Assembly: GCA_009602735.1 (NCBI GenBank)
Contig: WELA01013572.1
Location: 166,547-230,546, forward strand
From: Mesotaenium endlicherianum
Taxonomy: Eukaryota; Streptophyta; Zygnematophyceae; Zygnematales; Mesotaeniaceae
DNA length: 64,000 nt
Direction of reading: 5' to 3'
Shown here piece by piece: positions 33,890 through 46,591 of the stretch. Made by a program: the position numbers and the translations under genes. How positions within the stretch are numbered: position 1 is the first letter of the stretch; each line of letters opens with the position of its first letter. The notes under the pieces are model-generated. The model was not told the DNA's origin, ran no database searches, and saw only the letters and a list, made by a program, of their open reading frames with translations.

Positions 33890-35006
33890 GGGTACGAGAG
33901 CAGAGACGGCAGGGGTACGCGAGCAGTTTCATCGGGGGTATGATAGCAGAGATACACGATACGGATACTATTGCTGGGTACAAGCTGAGTCAGACGGGCG
34001 CTCGAGTAGATGGCGTACGATGACAGCCAAAAGCCCATACTTGTGTCAGACTTGTGTGGCGAGCTTACATCATTATAAAGTCAACGCACGAGGTCAACTG
34101 TACTTGCGTGTAATTCATGTCTCGAGTCGAGGTATCTGAGAGCACTCTTGTAGGCAGCAGCTATAGCTTATAAGCACTCTTTAGGCAATGAAGCACTCTT
34201 TAGACAATGCATCAGCGTGATAAATACGACAAGCAAAGCCGCACGTCAATACTTGTTGGCACCAGAGATGAGAATTGTTGATCAAAGAGCCGAGAGCTGC
34301 TGGCAGGCCGGGAACTGATTGATATGTTATGAAACAGCTGCGGCTATGAGCAATAGAGGTGCCCTCACCCACACGCTCGTGTCATCTAGGTTGGTTGTTG
34401 AGGAATGAACCTAGAGCTAGCTTTCATCTGCTAGCGGCAGCATGCACTACCTGGTTTTCTTCGCCAGCCGGCCAGCCATGGGAGATCCAGAGGGCCTGCC
34501 GGAGCTGAATCTCCGGCCTGCCAGTGAGCACGCGTAAGGGGGACGCCCTGTGCCCCTATTGCTGGCCCTTTCTGGCCAGCAACATGCATGCATGCTTCGG
34601 GTGATGTGATGTGCCTCTGTTCTGGGCGCTGCCCAGCACTTTTCCCCCTTCTGGCATATGCCACTTGCAGCGGTCCCCCTCCAAATTCATGTGTACGCAG
34701 GTGCGTTCCGGCCCTGGGCTCATCTTTTGGGGGGGGCAACGTCAGCAACGCCGGAGTGTGTCGAACGTTGCCTGGCGTCATGCCGATGTGTCTTACGCTC
34801 GGCAACGACAATGGCTGCCCCCCTCTGGTTTCACTGTGGGCAGCACCTGCCCCCCTCTCGTCTGGTGCAGCTGGGCTCTCTTGCTCTGGCATGCAGAGGG
34901 GGTTGTCTGGGGGCTCTGTGCGGGGTGAGACAGTTGCAGGTGCACCGGCTGATCTGCTGCGTAGAAGGAAGGAGAGGGCTGGGAGGGGGGGGGAGGGGGG
35001 GGAAGG
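33890..35006. repeat. 1,117-bp duplicated segment, copy 2
   Basis: The second copy of 32577-33693, starting directly after the N at 33889. Its right end continues without a break into 35007 and beyond, so this is probably the correctly placed copy on the right side. Confidence 0.9.
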
Positions 35007-35285
35007 GGGGGGGGCTGTAGGCCTGTTGGTCTCAACGCGTGTGCGTGTGGCGGCGGCGGGGCTGGCAGGCGCGCCCACACGTTTCGCGCATGCGTGCGTG
35101 CTGTGTGTGCCAGTGTCCTGTGTGGGTGTGTGCAAGCGCACGTGCGGGTGAGCCAGCGGGCACAACCGCCCCCCTTCTGGTCTAGTGTGCACGGGAGGCT
35201 GTGCATGGGCTGTGTGCATGTGAGGGCCAACAAAAGCGGGTGCCTCCCTCTGGTATCGCGTGCGTCGTGGCTGGTGTGTCCGTAG

Positions 35286-36608
35286 GGGCACTCAGGTGCT
35301 GACCTGGCGGGCCAGCTGGCAGCCGCGACCACCCCGGCCATCGATAACGAGTCTGCGGCAATCCTGGTCTCCCCAGAGGCATCGAGTGCTACCTCTGTCC
35401 TCCTGCACTCGCTCTCCTCCGTCCTGTTCGGCCAGAGCGCGACGCTTGGCGGAGGCCGGCACCACAAGAAACCCTGCATGCAGACCTGGCAGCCGACGAG
35501 GGGCGCAGGAGGGCAGTGGTACAGGCTGGCAGCAACAGGGTCGTGGATGGGCTGCTGGAGGTGGTGGACAGCAGCAGCACGGGCAGAGGGCCCGCATGTT
35601 CCTTAGTCCCTTCTCCGAAACTCCCTTTGCAGTTGCTACACTAACAGCTTCCCAGTTTTTGCTCCTTCTTTCAGCTACTCATCATTATTCCATCTGGAAC
35701 CTTTTGTTCCCCCGCTGGTTGTCTTTGCGACTGCCGCCGGTCCTGTCCTGTCCTTGGCGTTCTTGTCTGCCCTGACTCCTTAGGCTTCCTCCAAGCGTCT
35801 CTCCTGCTTTTGTGCGCAAGCGCTTGGTGGCTGGGACTCTGCTGGTGTCACGTCCAGGGACTAAGCTTCTGGACTGCTGTGTCCACCCCTCAGTGTGCTG
35901 GTCCCTGCGAGGGGGGCCATCCAAAAGCTCGCGGGTGGGTGCTAGCCGTCAGGGGTTTGAGGGGCTGGAGGCTACCAGGGGCCGTGAAAGAGGCCCAAGC
36001 TTCTCAGCCAATGCCTGCTGCCCACGCTCCTGTCTCACGCACTCCTGTCTTTTTCGCGCCCCCGACCCTCGGGTGCGTGCACTTGTGGTGTGTGTTTGAA
36101 GAGTCTCTCCTCCCCTCTCCTCCCCTCAGCATATGCAGCAGATGCCACTCCTGGCGCCCCTCATTGTCCGAGCCCTCGTCTTCGGACTGGATGTGCTGCT
36201 CACCTCAAATCCTGCTGGGCCCTGACGGTGTGCCGCCTGCGGGTGCAGGCCTGGTGGAGATCCCAGAGGAGGACGTCTCGCAGATGGAGAAGGGCTCGCC
36301 TGACCTGGCGCAAGTCTTCGGCAATCTCAATTTGTTGGAGCTGCTCTGCCTCCCCGGATCTGCCGCCTCGGTAAGTGCATGAGAGAATTTGAGGATTTAG
36401 GCGATGCAGGCGTCCTCCCTCCTGTTGTTGTTGCTGATCCTGCCGCTGAAAGCCCCACGTGAGCGTGAGACATCTGATATTGGGTTTGTCATGCAGTTGC
36501 ACTGATTGGAGCTGCTGAGAACCCGCTGCAATCGCTGTCCCGAGGACTGCCAGCTGGCAAGTCTGGAGGGTCTGCGGCAGCACAGCCTTTTATCTGCGCT
36601 GCCAGATG
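35286..36608 (+). CDS. Unidentified gene, probable exons
   Basis: Two stretches look coding. About 35297-35480 reads ADLAGQLAAATTPAIDNES then TSVLLHSLSSVLFGQSATL, and possibly changes frame to LAADEGRRRAVVQAGSNRV. About 36240-36369 reads LVEIPEEDVSQMEKGSPDL then VFGNLNLLELLCLPGS, followed by a GTAAGT donor at 36371. A further acceptor-led segment ends near 36608. I recognise no family and cannot fix splice junctions. The composition (amphipathic, Leu-rich, few repeats) and the good donor suggest a real plus-strand gene whose 5' part was affected by the assembly trouble to the left. Confidence 0.4.
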
Positions 36609-38128
36609 ATGCAAGTCTGAGCCCCCCCTCCCCTCTCCGATGCCGTGGACGAGGTGAGTGTTTGCAGGAAATTGTACATGCGTGCGTGTCTGTTGCAGTT
36701 ACATGCACAAGCAGGGGTCTATTGCCAGCAGCCACTGGGTATGACTGATACATGGCCCGACCTGGCCCCGCCTGGCCGCAGCAGAGAGGGCAGAGGGGCA
36801 CAAGGGGGGAAGGTTCAGCTTTTGGGTATGTGGGTGCGATCTTCTTTCATCCTGCGCATGCCAGGTGGCATCTCCCTCGCGTGACACTTTGTACATGACG
36901 TACAGCTCTGAATGTTGCTTTTGAGCCAAAGCAAGCCTCAGCACACGTGTCCCACAGATGGCGCGCGTTGCACCTCTCTATCGGCTGAGGGCCCATGCTT
37001 CATGGCTCAGGCGCTTTGGTGTTGGACCCTGGGGGAAGGGGGACTGAAAGCAGTGCAGTGAGCAGGTTAGGCGGAGTTGCTTCTTTACAAGGGATGGGGA
37101 TCCAGGTAATTCAGCGTAGGCTGGGCAGAATTGGAGGGCTTCACTGCCAAAGTCATTCAATTTGGAACAGAGAGTGTCAAGTGTTTCGTTTGCCCAACTT
37201 TCCGCTCAAGTTGTTCATATGCAATGATGCTATTGTAAGAAAGGTGGACCACATCACACCGAATCACGCAAAGTTCTCTTTCAACTCCACGTACACCGGT
37301 AACATGCTAGTGGTAATGTGTAAAGATCAAGTCACTAACAATGCATTCCTAAGTAGGACATTACCTCGGAAATATCATATAATATTTTTTTTCCTACATA
37401 TAATAATATTGATCATTGAATGCTAATAATTGCATCCTTTGAGTTGAGCTGGTACCAGGTGGCTCACTTCAGACCCTCTTTTGACTGTATGAGCTACATT
37501 CAAAAGAACAGTTCGTCAATGGATGAGGATCAGATGAGATACTATAGTTCCTAAGTTGGTGGTATTGTGAAAATTACGTGGAGCCAGTAGCCTTATCAAT
37601 CAATATGCAATCTACAAACAACCCCTACTCGCCACCATATGCCTTCCTTAATTCTTCAATGTAACTTCCTCAAGTTTTGCCTCATCAATTCTGGCTAGGA
37701 ATATGATCTATATACACGCCTTTTCGGGGCTAATATTCAAGCGTATTTGAAGCGTCGGTGTGCACATGTGCATCGCTTGGCTCCGATTTTCTAGGAGACA
37801 CCAGCAGCGAGGGCCCCACCTACGAACGCATTGAACCATTGCCAAGGAAACAAGGCCACAGGTCTGTCAAGGGGCCTGTTCAAAACGTGGTTTCAGATGA
37901 TGTCCGCGAAAAAATAACAAAGAACAACCCTTCACAAAACCCCCCTTTCTTGAGTCGGTCCTCGCCTCACATAGCTATCCCAATCCCTCCAATTGCTCCA
38001 GACTCAACATTCAAGCTTTTCACTGTGGCTGCAAGCCCGGCAACAAGCTCAACCATGACGCAACATCCCCAAGCTAAGCTCGCCCTCACATCTCGAAGTA
38101 GGGAGCCACGCACGTGCTGTGCTCTCAC
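36609..38128. other. Intergenic, downstream of the NT5DC gene
   Basis: Composition falls from GC-rich to AT-rich near 37.2 kb. No supportable gene. The last exon or 3' untranslated region of the minus-strand nucleotidase gene may extend into 37967-38128, where the frame stays open past the exon 11 donor to a stop at 37967. Confidence 0.45.
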
Positions 38129-41100
38129 CTTGACGTGGTGCGGCAAGATCTTGACATCGTACGGCTGATACAGCCATGCCTGCGGCGAGTAGTTCATGAA
38201 GTTCTCCAGCCGGCTCGTGTACACGTCGGCGTAGCGCTGCACGTTGTACGCAAACGCCGACTCCTTGCCGCTGCTCGTCAGGAAGGACGAGCCGAAGTAG
38301 GAGTTGAACATGCCGCGCATGTGCGCGCGCGCCTCGTGCAGGCTGGCGTCCATGGCAGCATACAGCGCCTGTTCCGCGGGGCCGCACTCGTGCGCGGGGA
38401 TCTCGTGGAACTTGCCCAGCAGCTCCTGCATCACGTGGAACTTGGCCTGCCATGCCATGCCATGCAGCGCCACGGCAATTCCAACTTGAGCACGTGCCAA
38501 CGCAGGAAAGGCTGCTGGCTCAGGATGCGGGCTGCCTGCATGTAGGCAGATGGCTGTCTGGCTGATGGCGGGGAGACATGGGAGCAGCGAGAGCGCCCTA
38601 GAGAGCGGCACTCCTTTGCCTCTCCAAACCTCCATCTCCAGCACCCATGAGGACCTAATGTGTGCAGGCCCTCTGAGCACAGTTAGCAGCTGTAGCTGCA
38701 GGGTCATGAACGCGATTGCGCGCGTTTGCCAGGAGCCACGAGAGAGACACAGTGCGGCCATTGCCAGTTTGTAACTTATGCTGGAACACCCCAGCTCCTC
38801 AGGCCTCTTGGAGGAGCAGTGCCCCAAAAGATGCAATGACACATATTTATATGCACGCCTATATTTGCTCATAGATGGGTGCACATATGTATAGCAACTC
38901 ACACATGCGGATATAGACAGGCATACACATACGTACTTGCACACACATATGTATTGATAGAGACACAAAGGAGAGCAACAGAAGGGCAGGCCCGGGGTGC
39001 GCGTGTGTACCTGCTGGAATCTGTACTCGGGGTTGTTTGACGTGATCACGTCGGCCTGCAGGCAAGGGGGGGGNNNNNNNNNNNNNNNNNNNNNNNNNNN
39101 NNNNNNNNNNNNNNNNNNNNNNNNNNNNNNNNNNNNNNNNNNNNNNNNNNNNNNNNNNNNNNNNNNNNNNNNNNNNNNNNNNNNNNNNNNNNNNNNNNNN
39201 NNNNNNNNNNNNNNNNNNNNNNNNNNNNNNNNNNNNNNNNNNNNNNNNNNNNNNNNNNNNNNNNNNNNNNNNNNNNNNNNNNNNNNNNNNNNNNNNNNNN
39301 NNNNNNNNNNNNNNNNNNNNNNNNNNNNNNNNNNNNNNNNNNNNNNNNNNNNNNNNNNNNNNNNNNNNNNNNNNNNNNNNNNNNNNNNNNNNNNNNNNNN
39401 NNNNNNNNNNNNNNNNNNNNNNNNNNNNNNNNNNNNNNNNNNNNNNNNNNNNNNNNNNNNNNNNNNNNNNNNNNNNNNNNNNNNNNNNNNNNNNNNNNNN
39501 NNNNNNNNNNNNNNNNNNNNNNNNNNNNNNNNNNNNNNNNNNNNNNNNNNNNNNNNNNNNNNNNNNNNNNNNNNNNNNNNNNNNNNNNNNNNNNNNNNNN
39601 NNNNNNNNNNNNNNNNNNNNNNNNNNNNNNNNNNNNNNNNNNNNNNNNNNNNNNNNNNNNNNNNNNNNNNNNNNNNNNNNNNNNNNNNNNNNNNNNNNNN
39701 NNNNNNNNNNNNNNNNNNNNNNNNNNNNNNNNNNNNNNNNNNNNNNNNNNNNNNNNNNNNNNNNNNNNNNNNNNNNNNNNNNNNNNNNNNNNNNNNNNNN
39801 NNNNNNNNNNNNNNNNNNNNNNNNNNNNNNNNNNNNNNNNNNNNNNNNNNNNNNNNNNNNNNNNNNNNNNNNNNNNNNNNNNNNNNNNNNNNNNNNNNNN
39901 NNNNNNNNNNNNNNNNNNNNNNNNNGGGGGGCAATTTACCCACGCGCAGAATGCAGGCAGAGAGACGGAAAATGCGAAGTAAGCCATCGTCTAGTACAGA
40001 GCAAAGACAGGCGGCCCAAGTGACACAACACACTTGGGCAGCAGGTGCTGCCCTGACGCCACTGCCATTGCCTCCAACGCCTCATGGATTTCAGGTCTCT
40101 AGAGTGAGGCAGGTCGTCAGCGCAAAAAGGACGGGGTGGCTAGCGGGCCGTCCCATCCCATCCCTGTCACGCACGCCCAACCTTCACTCGAGAGGGCTGG
40201 GTAATCAGTCGATGGCGGAGCGGGCACCGGGCGCGCTGCATTCTGAGAGTGAGGGAGAGAGCCATTGGCACGTGGCCGAGGCCTCAAAGTGGGCTGCACC
40301 CTGCGGGGGGAGCATACTGGGTAGCCACCTTGGTCTGCTTGCTTGCGCACATCGATGCAGGGAGGGGGTGGGGGTTGGGGGAAGGGGGCACAGAAGGGCA
40401 CACCTCGAGCTCGTGGATGATGGCAGCCGTGCGCCACCCGGCCCTCTGGGGGCCCCTCAGGTCGCTGTACACCTGGTCGCCAAAGTACAGTACCTGCACG
40501 CCCGCGCACAGACGCACGCGCCCTCGCACGCACACGCCCGCGCATGCCCATAGATACCCAAACTTGCACAGCTGTCAGGAGGAGAAAGACAGGACACGGC
40601 CCCCAGGGACATCTCCGTCGAAGCCGCGGCATTACAGCCAGCATCAGTCACCACAGAGGGGGCACAAGGAGGTTCGGAATCAGAGGGGACGGGTGCCCAG
40701 GAGCAGAGCCGCCCATGCTGCTGCAGGCGTCACCGCAGCAGCCGCGCCAAAGGGGCTCCTATCCGTGCATGCAGGCTCCCCCCAGATCCCACGAGAGCAG
40801 CAATGTTCTCGCCTCCCCCCTCCCTTCCAAGAAGAGAAGAGAACAATTCTTTCAGAGGGCCCTCATGCCTTTTCAATGATTGCAGAGGTACCTCAGCCGC
40901 CTTCCCCCCACACGGCACAAATGGCAGAGGGCGTGCTGGCCTGGCACGAGCTTTCACGCCCACGTGCACGATTCAGTGAAAGCACTCCAGGGAGAAGCAC
41001 AAGCACCGCGTATACATTCCACGAGTCCCTCCCCCCNAGACGTTGAGGAAGTCCTTGAGGTTGCCCTGGTAGTACACGCCGTGCTGGCGGAAGCCCTCCA

Positions 41101-42151
41101 CCTTGCGAAACGCCAGCCGGTCCTTGCCCGTGTTGTACGCGCGGAAGGGCCGCGTGGACGTGTAGAAGCTCGGCTTGTCCGCGTTCGCGATCACCACGTC
41201 AAACAGCTCCCGCCACGACTCCCCGTACCTCCCGTCGTCCTGGCCCGCCGTCGAGAGGGAACCACAAACCAACGTCAATCTCACCCCATCGATGAGCCAC
41301 CCCCGCAACCCCACAGGACAGGGCAGCGCGCCCTTCCTTTGCTGCGCACTCGACCAGCTCGCGTTGCCATCGCCATGCGCATCTTCCAAAAGGGCCGGGC
41401 AGCGCATGTCCGCACCGCAGCAGCAGTGCGGTAACGGTCAGGAGTGCATGCGTGCCCATGCGGAAGCAGCTGCAGCCTACTCCCCGCAAGTCCTACTCCT
41501 ACAAGCCTACGAGCTGAAGCAACAACCGCCCACCCAGCATGGGGCCCAGACTTGAGATTTGAACTTTGCCGGGCCTGACCTGGCCGCGCTGCGTGTCTGC
41601 ATTCTCTGGCCTTCTTCCTCCTGGCTGGCTGCAAGTAAGGTCGCTCTCCTATGAAATGCAGACAAACACAGACAGACGTCTCTCCCTGCCCAGAGGGACA
41701 TGCACTGGGACAGCCGTGCTGTACCAAGAAAACCCCATCTCATTCAAGGGAGCTTGCTCATGACTTCAGAAAGCTAACGACGTTGTTGGGGTGCAGGCCG
41801 GGAGGCAGGTCGGCACGGATGCAGGCAGGCGGGCGGGCGGGCGGGCGGGCAGGCAAGCGGGTGAGCGGGCAGGCCATAGCTGCACTCCTCACCTGGAAGA
41901 GGTAGCGCATGCCGCCGTCGACAAAGGGGAAGGAGGAGTTGGTAAGCATGAAGAGCTGCTTGCCCGACGCTCGCAGCCGCCTCAGCATGGCCACGATGGC
42001 ATCCTGCAGCAGCGCCAGCCCCACCAGCACTACCAGCAGGAGCAGCATCACCGGCAGCACTAACAGCACCAGCACTGGCAGCAGCTCCACACGTGCAAGG
42101 GCCCCTTACCAGAGAAGCCGTCATGCAACAAGTGAGAAGGGCAGGTGAATG

Positions 42152-42199
<48 letters not shown>

Positions 42200-45100
42200 G
42201 ACCAGCAGGCTCTGTTCTATTCTGCAGATGGCACGGGGATGGCATCAGCCCAATGGGAGGAGGAGGATGGGGGAGCAGGTGCACGGTACATTGCGGACGA
42301 GGTACTTGGAGGGGTTGCGCAGGATGGCGCGGTGCATGCTCTGCGAGCGGTGCACGTGGTCGATGCACTGCTTGACGTCCGCGTACACGTACGACGCGTC
42401 AAACTCCAGCTTGCGGTCCACAAAGTGCTGAATCACGTCGGAGATCAGGCACGTCTGCGCCGCCCAAGCCCCGGCCCCGGCACCAGCACCAGCACCAGCA
42501 CCAGCACCGACACACGGAGGAAGAGGAGCAGGTGCACACGCAGGGGGGCCAGGGACCCACCGCCCCAGCCCAGACCCGCACGCACACACACATGACACCC
42601 ATGCACACGCACGCTCAGGGCCATGCAGAGACAAACCACACACAAGCACGCACGCACGCACCCCGCATCCTCGAACAAATAGGAGCGCAACCACGATGAT
42701 TTCCCGTCAGGCACTACCCAGTATTAAGGACGGCCGCGGCTCCAAGTGACCAGATGTTTATAGCAACTTGTCATCCGAAAGAGATTCCATGCAAGGTTGT
42801 GTATGGACAGCAGATTGGATCTGCGATGTTACAACAACCTCCTCAGACCAGAGAGTCTTTGTACAGACATAAAAATTAGGATGCATGAACTCACGTATGC
42901 ATGTGGTTTTCTTTTCTCACAGGCCTAGCGGAAGACTCAACTGACCCCTTGCTGCCAAACTGCCTGAAATGAGACTCTTGCGAGGAGGACCTGGCCAAGC
43001 TGGAAGGAGGAACAGAGGAAAGAGAGAGGGAGGGAGAGAGGGAGGCAGGGGGGGAGGGAGGGAGGGAGGGAGGGAGAGAGGGAGGGAGGGGAAGAAAGAG
43101 AGGGAGAACAAGGCGCCTCTCTTCAACAAGAGCAGGCAGGGGCGGCAAGGAGACGGCGTTGTGACCAGGAAGGAAGGAGGGCTGACCTCGCTGAGAGCAA
43201 ACAGGTCCAGGATGGGCGCCATGTTGGGCATGTGCTCCACGCTGATGTGCGTGCCCCCGTACACGGCGTCCAGCTCCTCCTGCCCCACCTGCACCCCCGC
43301 ACACGCCCCGCGCACGAATGAGCATTTCTCACCCATTGCCCGTGCACGCGCGCGTGCACACGCACACACGCACTCACATTCACAGACACATCCACCATTC
43401 AAAATCCACGCGTACGAAGAAGTCAAGTGTCAAACAGCAAGAGCCCGAGCATGCCAGGAGCAAGAGCATGCATGGCACAGGCTAACACGTTGACTCTTAA
43501 GCCTGACCCGAACTCTGTGTCCCCAGAAGAAGGGGGCAGCACCCGCTACATTCGACCAGTCTTCCAGCCCCAGCAGCCCATCCTCCCCGTCCATATTTCA
43601 TCCTGACCCTACATCTCGGGCAAGGCCACGCCACTTGGGACGCGCGTTGCACACGTGAGATGTACGGAACCTCCAACGCCGTCATTCACCAACTACCACC
43701 TGTCGGCAGCCTGCCAGCCCGTCAGGCAACAGACGAGCATTCGCTTCTGCTGCCGTGTCCGCAGGAGGCAGGCAGAGCAGAGCATCAGGCAGGGAGGAGG
43801 CGGCGGCGGCGCCACCTGGCGGCGGCCGAAGTAGCAGGCGCCGGGCTCGACGGTGTGGAAGAAGTCGAGCTTGAGCAGGTACCCGCGCTTCTTGTCGTAG
43901 TACAGCCCGCGGATGGGGAATGCCGCGTCGTACTCAAAGTGCAGGAACGTCGCCGGGTACTTCAGCTGCACACACAGCGCCGCCACGTGGCGCCACGCCA
44001 CCAGGCAGGTAGGCCACCTCAGCAGCAGGCCGACCAGCCTAGCAGCGGGCGCGCGCGCTCTTTCGCACAACCCAACGCGGTTGCCCACTAGCCAAGGGAT
44101 CCCCAGCCCACAGCCATCCCCCCCGGGACGAGCATAGGCGGGGGCTGGTACATCCCCAACCAGCGCAAGGGCCGCTCGATTCGCTCTTTTTTTGCCGCTG
44201 TGCTTTGCTTGCTTGCATCTTTTCCCACCAACACACAGCCTGCAGAGCAGGGCCTCCTGGCCAATGGATGTCAATCCGAGGGACGGGGACAGCGGGAGGC
44301 AGCTGAGTGGACGAGCGTCAGATCCTGCACGGCACTGCACAGCACTGCACCGCTGAACCTCTCCAATCCCCCCCAACTGGGCTGCGTGCAGCAGGTCTCG
44401 CCTGAGTACGGTGACAGGTCACTCAGAGCCAGCTGCCTGGCTGCAACACAAGGGAAGGGGAGGGGAGAGCCAGGGAGGGAGAGAGAGGGAGGAGAGGGAG
44501 AGGGAGAGGAGGAGCACAGACCTCGTTGACGAGGTAGTCCTTGGCCAGGTTGTAGATGAGCGAGTGCAGCTCCTGCGTGTAGTGCGCTCTGCACTCCCCC
44601 ACCCCCACGCAGCAGCCAGCAGCCCCCAAGCTGAGAAGCATCATCCTCCGTACAGCAGGGGGACCAGGGGACGTTGCCCCCTCTGGCGAAAGGGACGGAG
44701 ATGAGGATGCCCCAAGCTTTGCTTTGCAGATGGGCCCATATATATATAAGAATGGCAGCACCCTCCAGGGAGCCGTTCCAGCCCACTTCCGGTCTGTTGG
44801 GGTCAGCTTGCAGTGCAGTCATGCTACTCCTATGTGCGCATGCAGCGGGGGGGCACGTTCCAACGGTGAAGCAGAGAGATGCCCTGGCCCCACTCCAGCC
44901 GCCAGCATGTTATTTGTACAGGTCTCATACCACCAAGTATGCCCACTGTCTGACACCTGTCCTTCCGCCACGTGGCGGCCCCCCTCGGGCTGCGGGAAGC
45001 GTGCGGGCCCCCACACACAAGAGGCGCTTGCGCGTCTCCCTCACCCTTACTCTCAGCCGTCCAGAGGACACAATTGGAGCCGGGACCTCTCAAACTGACC

Positions 45101-46591
45101 CTCACACTCTCCATGCGGGAAGGGGAGGTGACCTCTGAGCCCTCCCACCAGTACCATCTGCAACTCCTCCTCCAACTCAACACTCTCAGTCTGTTCAATA
45201 AGCTGAAGCTGTCGCAGCTACTGCCTTATCAGAGCTCACACCCCGTCCCTCGACAACAGGACAACGACCTTTCGTCTGCGAGTGCGATGCTCTCACATGG
45301 TGTAGTCGTAGTCAAACCCGTAGACGCGCGTGCGGTCCAGCCGCAGGCTGTGGTTGGCATACACGCCTGCCCACCCCACCCCCCCCCCCAGCAGGAGTTC
45401 ACTCACTCTGTCCAGTCAACCTGCAACGTGCATGGAGAGACAACCCCTCAGCGTTGGCAGCACTCTCGCACCTTCAGTGGCTCCGTTCTTAGACAGACAA
45501 AGAGGATGTTGCCCTGGGGTAGCCGTACCGTAAGGGTTCATCTTGGGAACAGATGCCAGCAAGGCAGGCATGCTCTCCAGTGCCCTCTTTGCTTCCTCAA
45601 ACTCCTCCACCAGCTTCCGCGTTCTGCTACTAAGCTCCTCCATGGTTGGCAGCAACCCCGCACTGGGACTGGCACTGGCGCTGGCGCTGGCGCTGGCACC
45701 AGGACCTCCCTCACCTCCCTCCAGAGGGGCACCTTCCGCTTGGCCAGCATCCTCACTTTCGACAGAGTGTGTGTAGTTTTGCAGCTGAAGACGACCGTCA
45801 CTGCCGTCAATGCTTCGACTGTTTCGCCCCTCTGCCTGATGCTCTGGAGATTGTTCTGCGCTGGAGCCATGGGGGGATGCTGATGGCATCGCTCCCTCGG
45901 GTGCTCCAAAGTTTGGCTTTCCCTCAGCTGTGGAGATGGACGTGAATTGTCCACTAGCTTCGGAGAGACCCGGCACCTCGTCAAGATCTGGCCTTGGAGA
46001 ATCTTCTGCAGCCTCTATGGAGACTCCCAGAGGATTTGGATTTGTCGCCACGCCTTCTTCGAGCAAAGATCTTCTTTCATCTTTCAATCTATGGCGCGAA
46101 AGCTCCTCACCGTACAATGTCTCTTCACCGGTTCTTTTCCCAGGGGACGAACTATACGAGCAGACACCAACTACCCTGAAGCCGCGTCCACTCTCCTTGC
46201 AAGCGATTGGGAACAGATCACGGCTTTGAAGGAATTGTCTAGGCGGCAGCTTAAGTATGAGGTGATCATCTTTTGAGTGCTTTCCAATTTTATCACCTGG
46301 CCAGTGTTTAAAGCGAGAAGTAGCACCATACTTGCAATGGCCCCCAAGAGTATGAGGCTTGGGCTCAGGATGAGAGTGATTCTTTATGGAGGAATATTCT
46401 GCTTGTCTTGGGATTGTATAGAAGCTGCTTAAAGTGTGCAAACTAGTTTTACATACATCCGGAATCATGGGAGCTGCTCTAGAAGCTGGCCCAAGAGAAC
46501 AAACGTCGAACCATATGCACGGTGCCTGACGTTTCCAACGGATGCAACCCTTGGAGAGCATTTGAGCCTCTTGCCGGAGGAAAAGCGCCAT
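38129..46591 (-). CDS. HAD-family 5'-nucleotidase, NT5DC2/NT5DC3-like
   Basis: Eleven visible exons: 45529-46591, 45297-45366, 44522-44588, 43816-43965, 43187-43288, 42290-42454, 41893-42003, 41038-41239 (cut by an N), 40404-40493, 39011-39055, 38129-38446. They encode about 794 residues. HAD motif I is GFDYDYT (exon 2), with the nucleophile Asp and the D+2 Asp; motif II is LFMLTNSS (exon 7); motif III Lys is in NADKPSFY (exon 8); motif IV is YFGDQVYSDL (exon 9). RGLYYDKKRGYLLKLDFFH and YGGT match NT5DC proteins. About 350 residues precede the domain and start MALFLRQEAQ with basic residues, possibly an organelle presequence; an Ala-Ser repeat lies before the domain. The substrate is unknown; the family name implies nucleoside monophosphate hydrolysis. 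The 3' end is uncertain. Confidence 0.88.
39074..39925. other. Assembly gap (852 N)
   Basis: A run of N with G-runs on both sides, inside the intron between exons 9 and 10 of the nucleotidase gene. Part of an exon could be hidden, since the protein family has sequence between the helices encoded there. Confidence 0.95.
41037..41037. other. Single-N join inside nucleotidase exon 8
   Basis: The exon reads GNLKDFLNV and then meets N and a run of G (minus strand). About six residues that normally precede the next exon (RVLYFGD in human NT5DC2) are missing, so real sequence has been lost here. Confidence 0.8.
42152..42197. repeat. (CA)n microsatellite
   Basis: About 20 CA units inside the intron between exons 6 and 7 of the nucleotidase gene. 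Confidence 0.9.
43001..43112. repeat. Purine (GGGA)n tract
   Basis: A run of G and A with repeated GGGA units on the plus strand, in the intron between exons 5 and 6. Many GGG runs at short spacing make it a G-quadruplex candidate. Confidence 0.85.

Noticed and set aside
37967-40033. 688-codon minus-strand frame
   Set aside because: It is open only because it crosses 852 N; the real coding parts are the separate exons 38129-38446 and 39011-39055.
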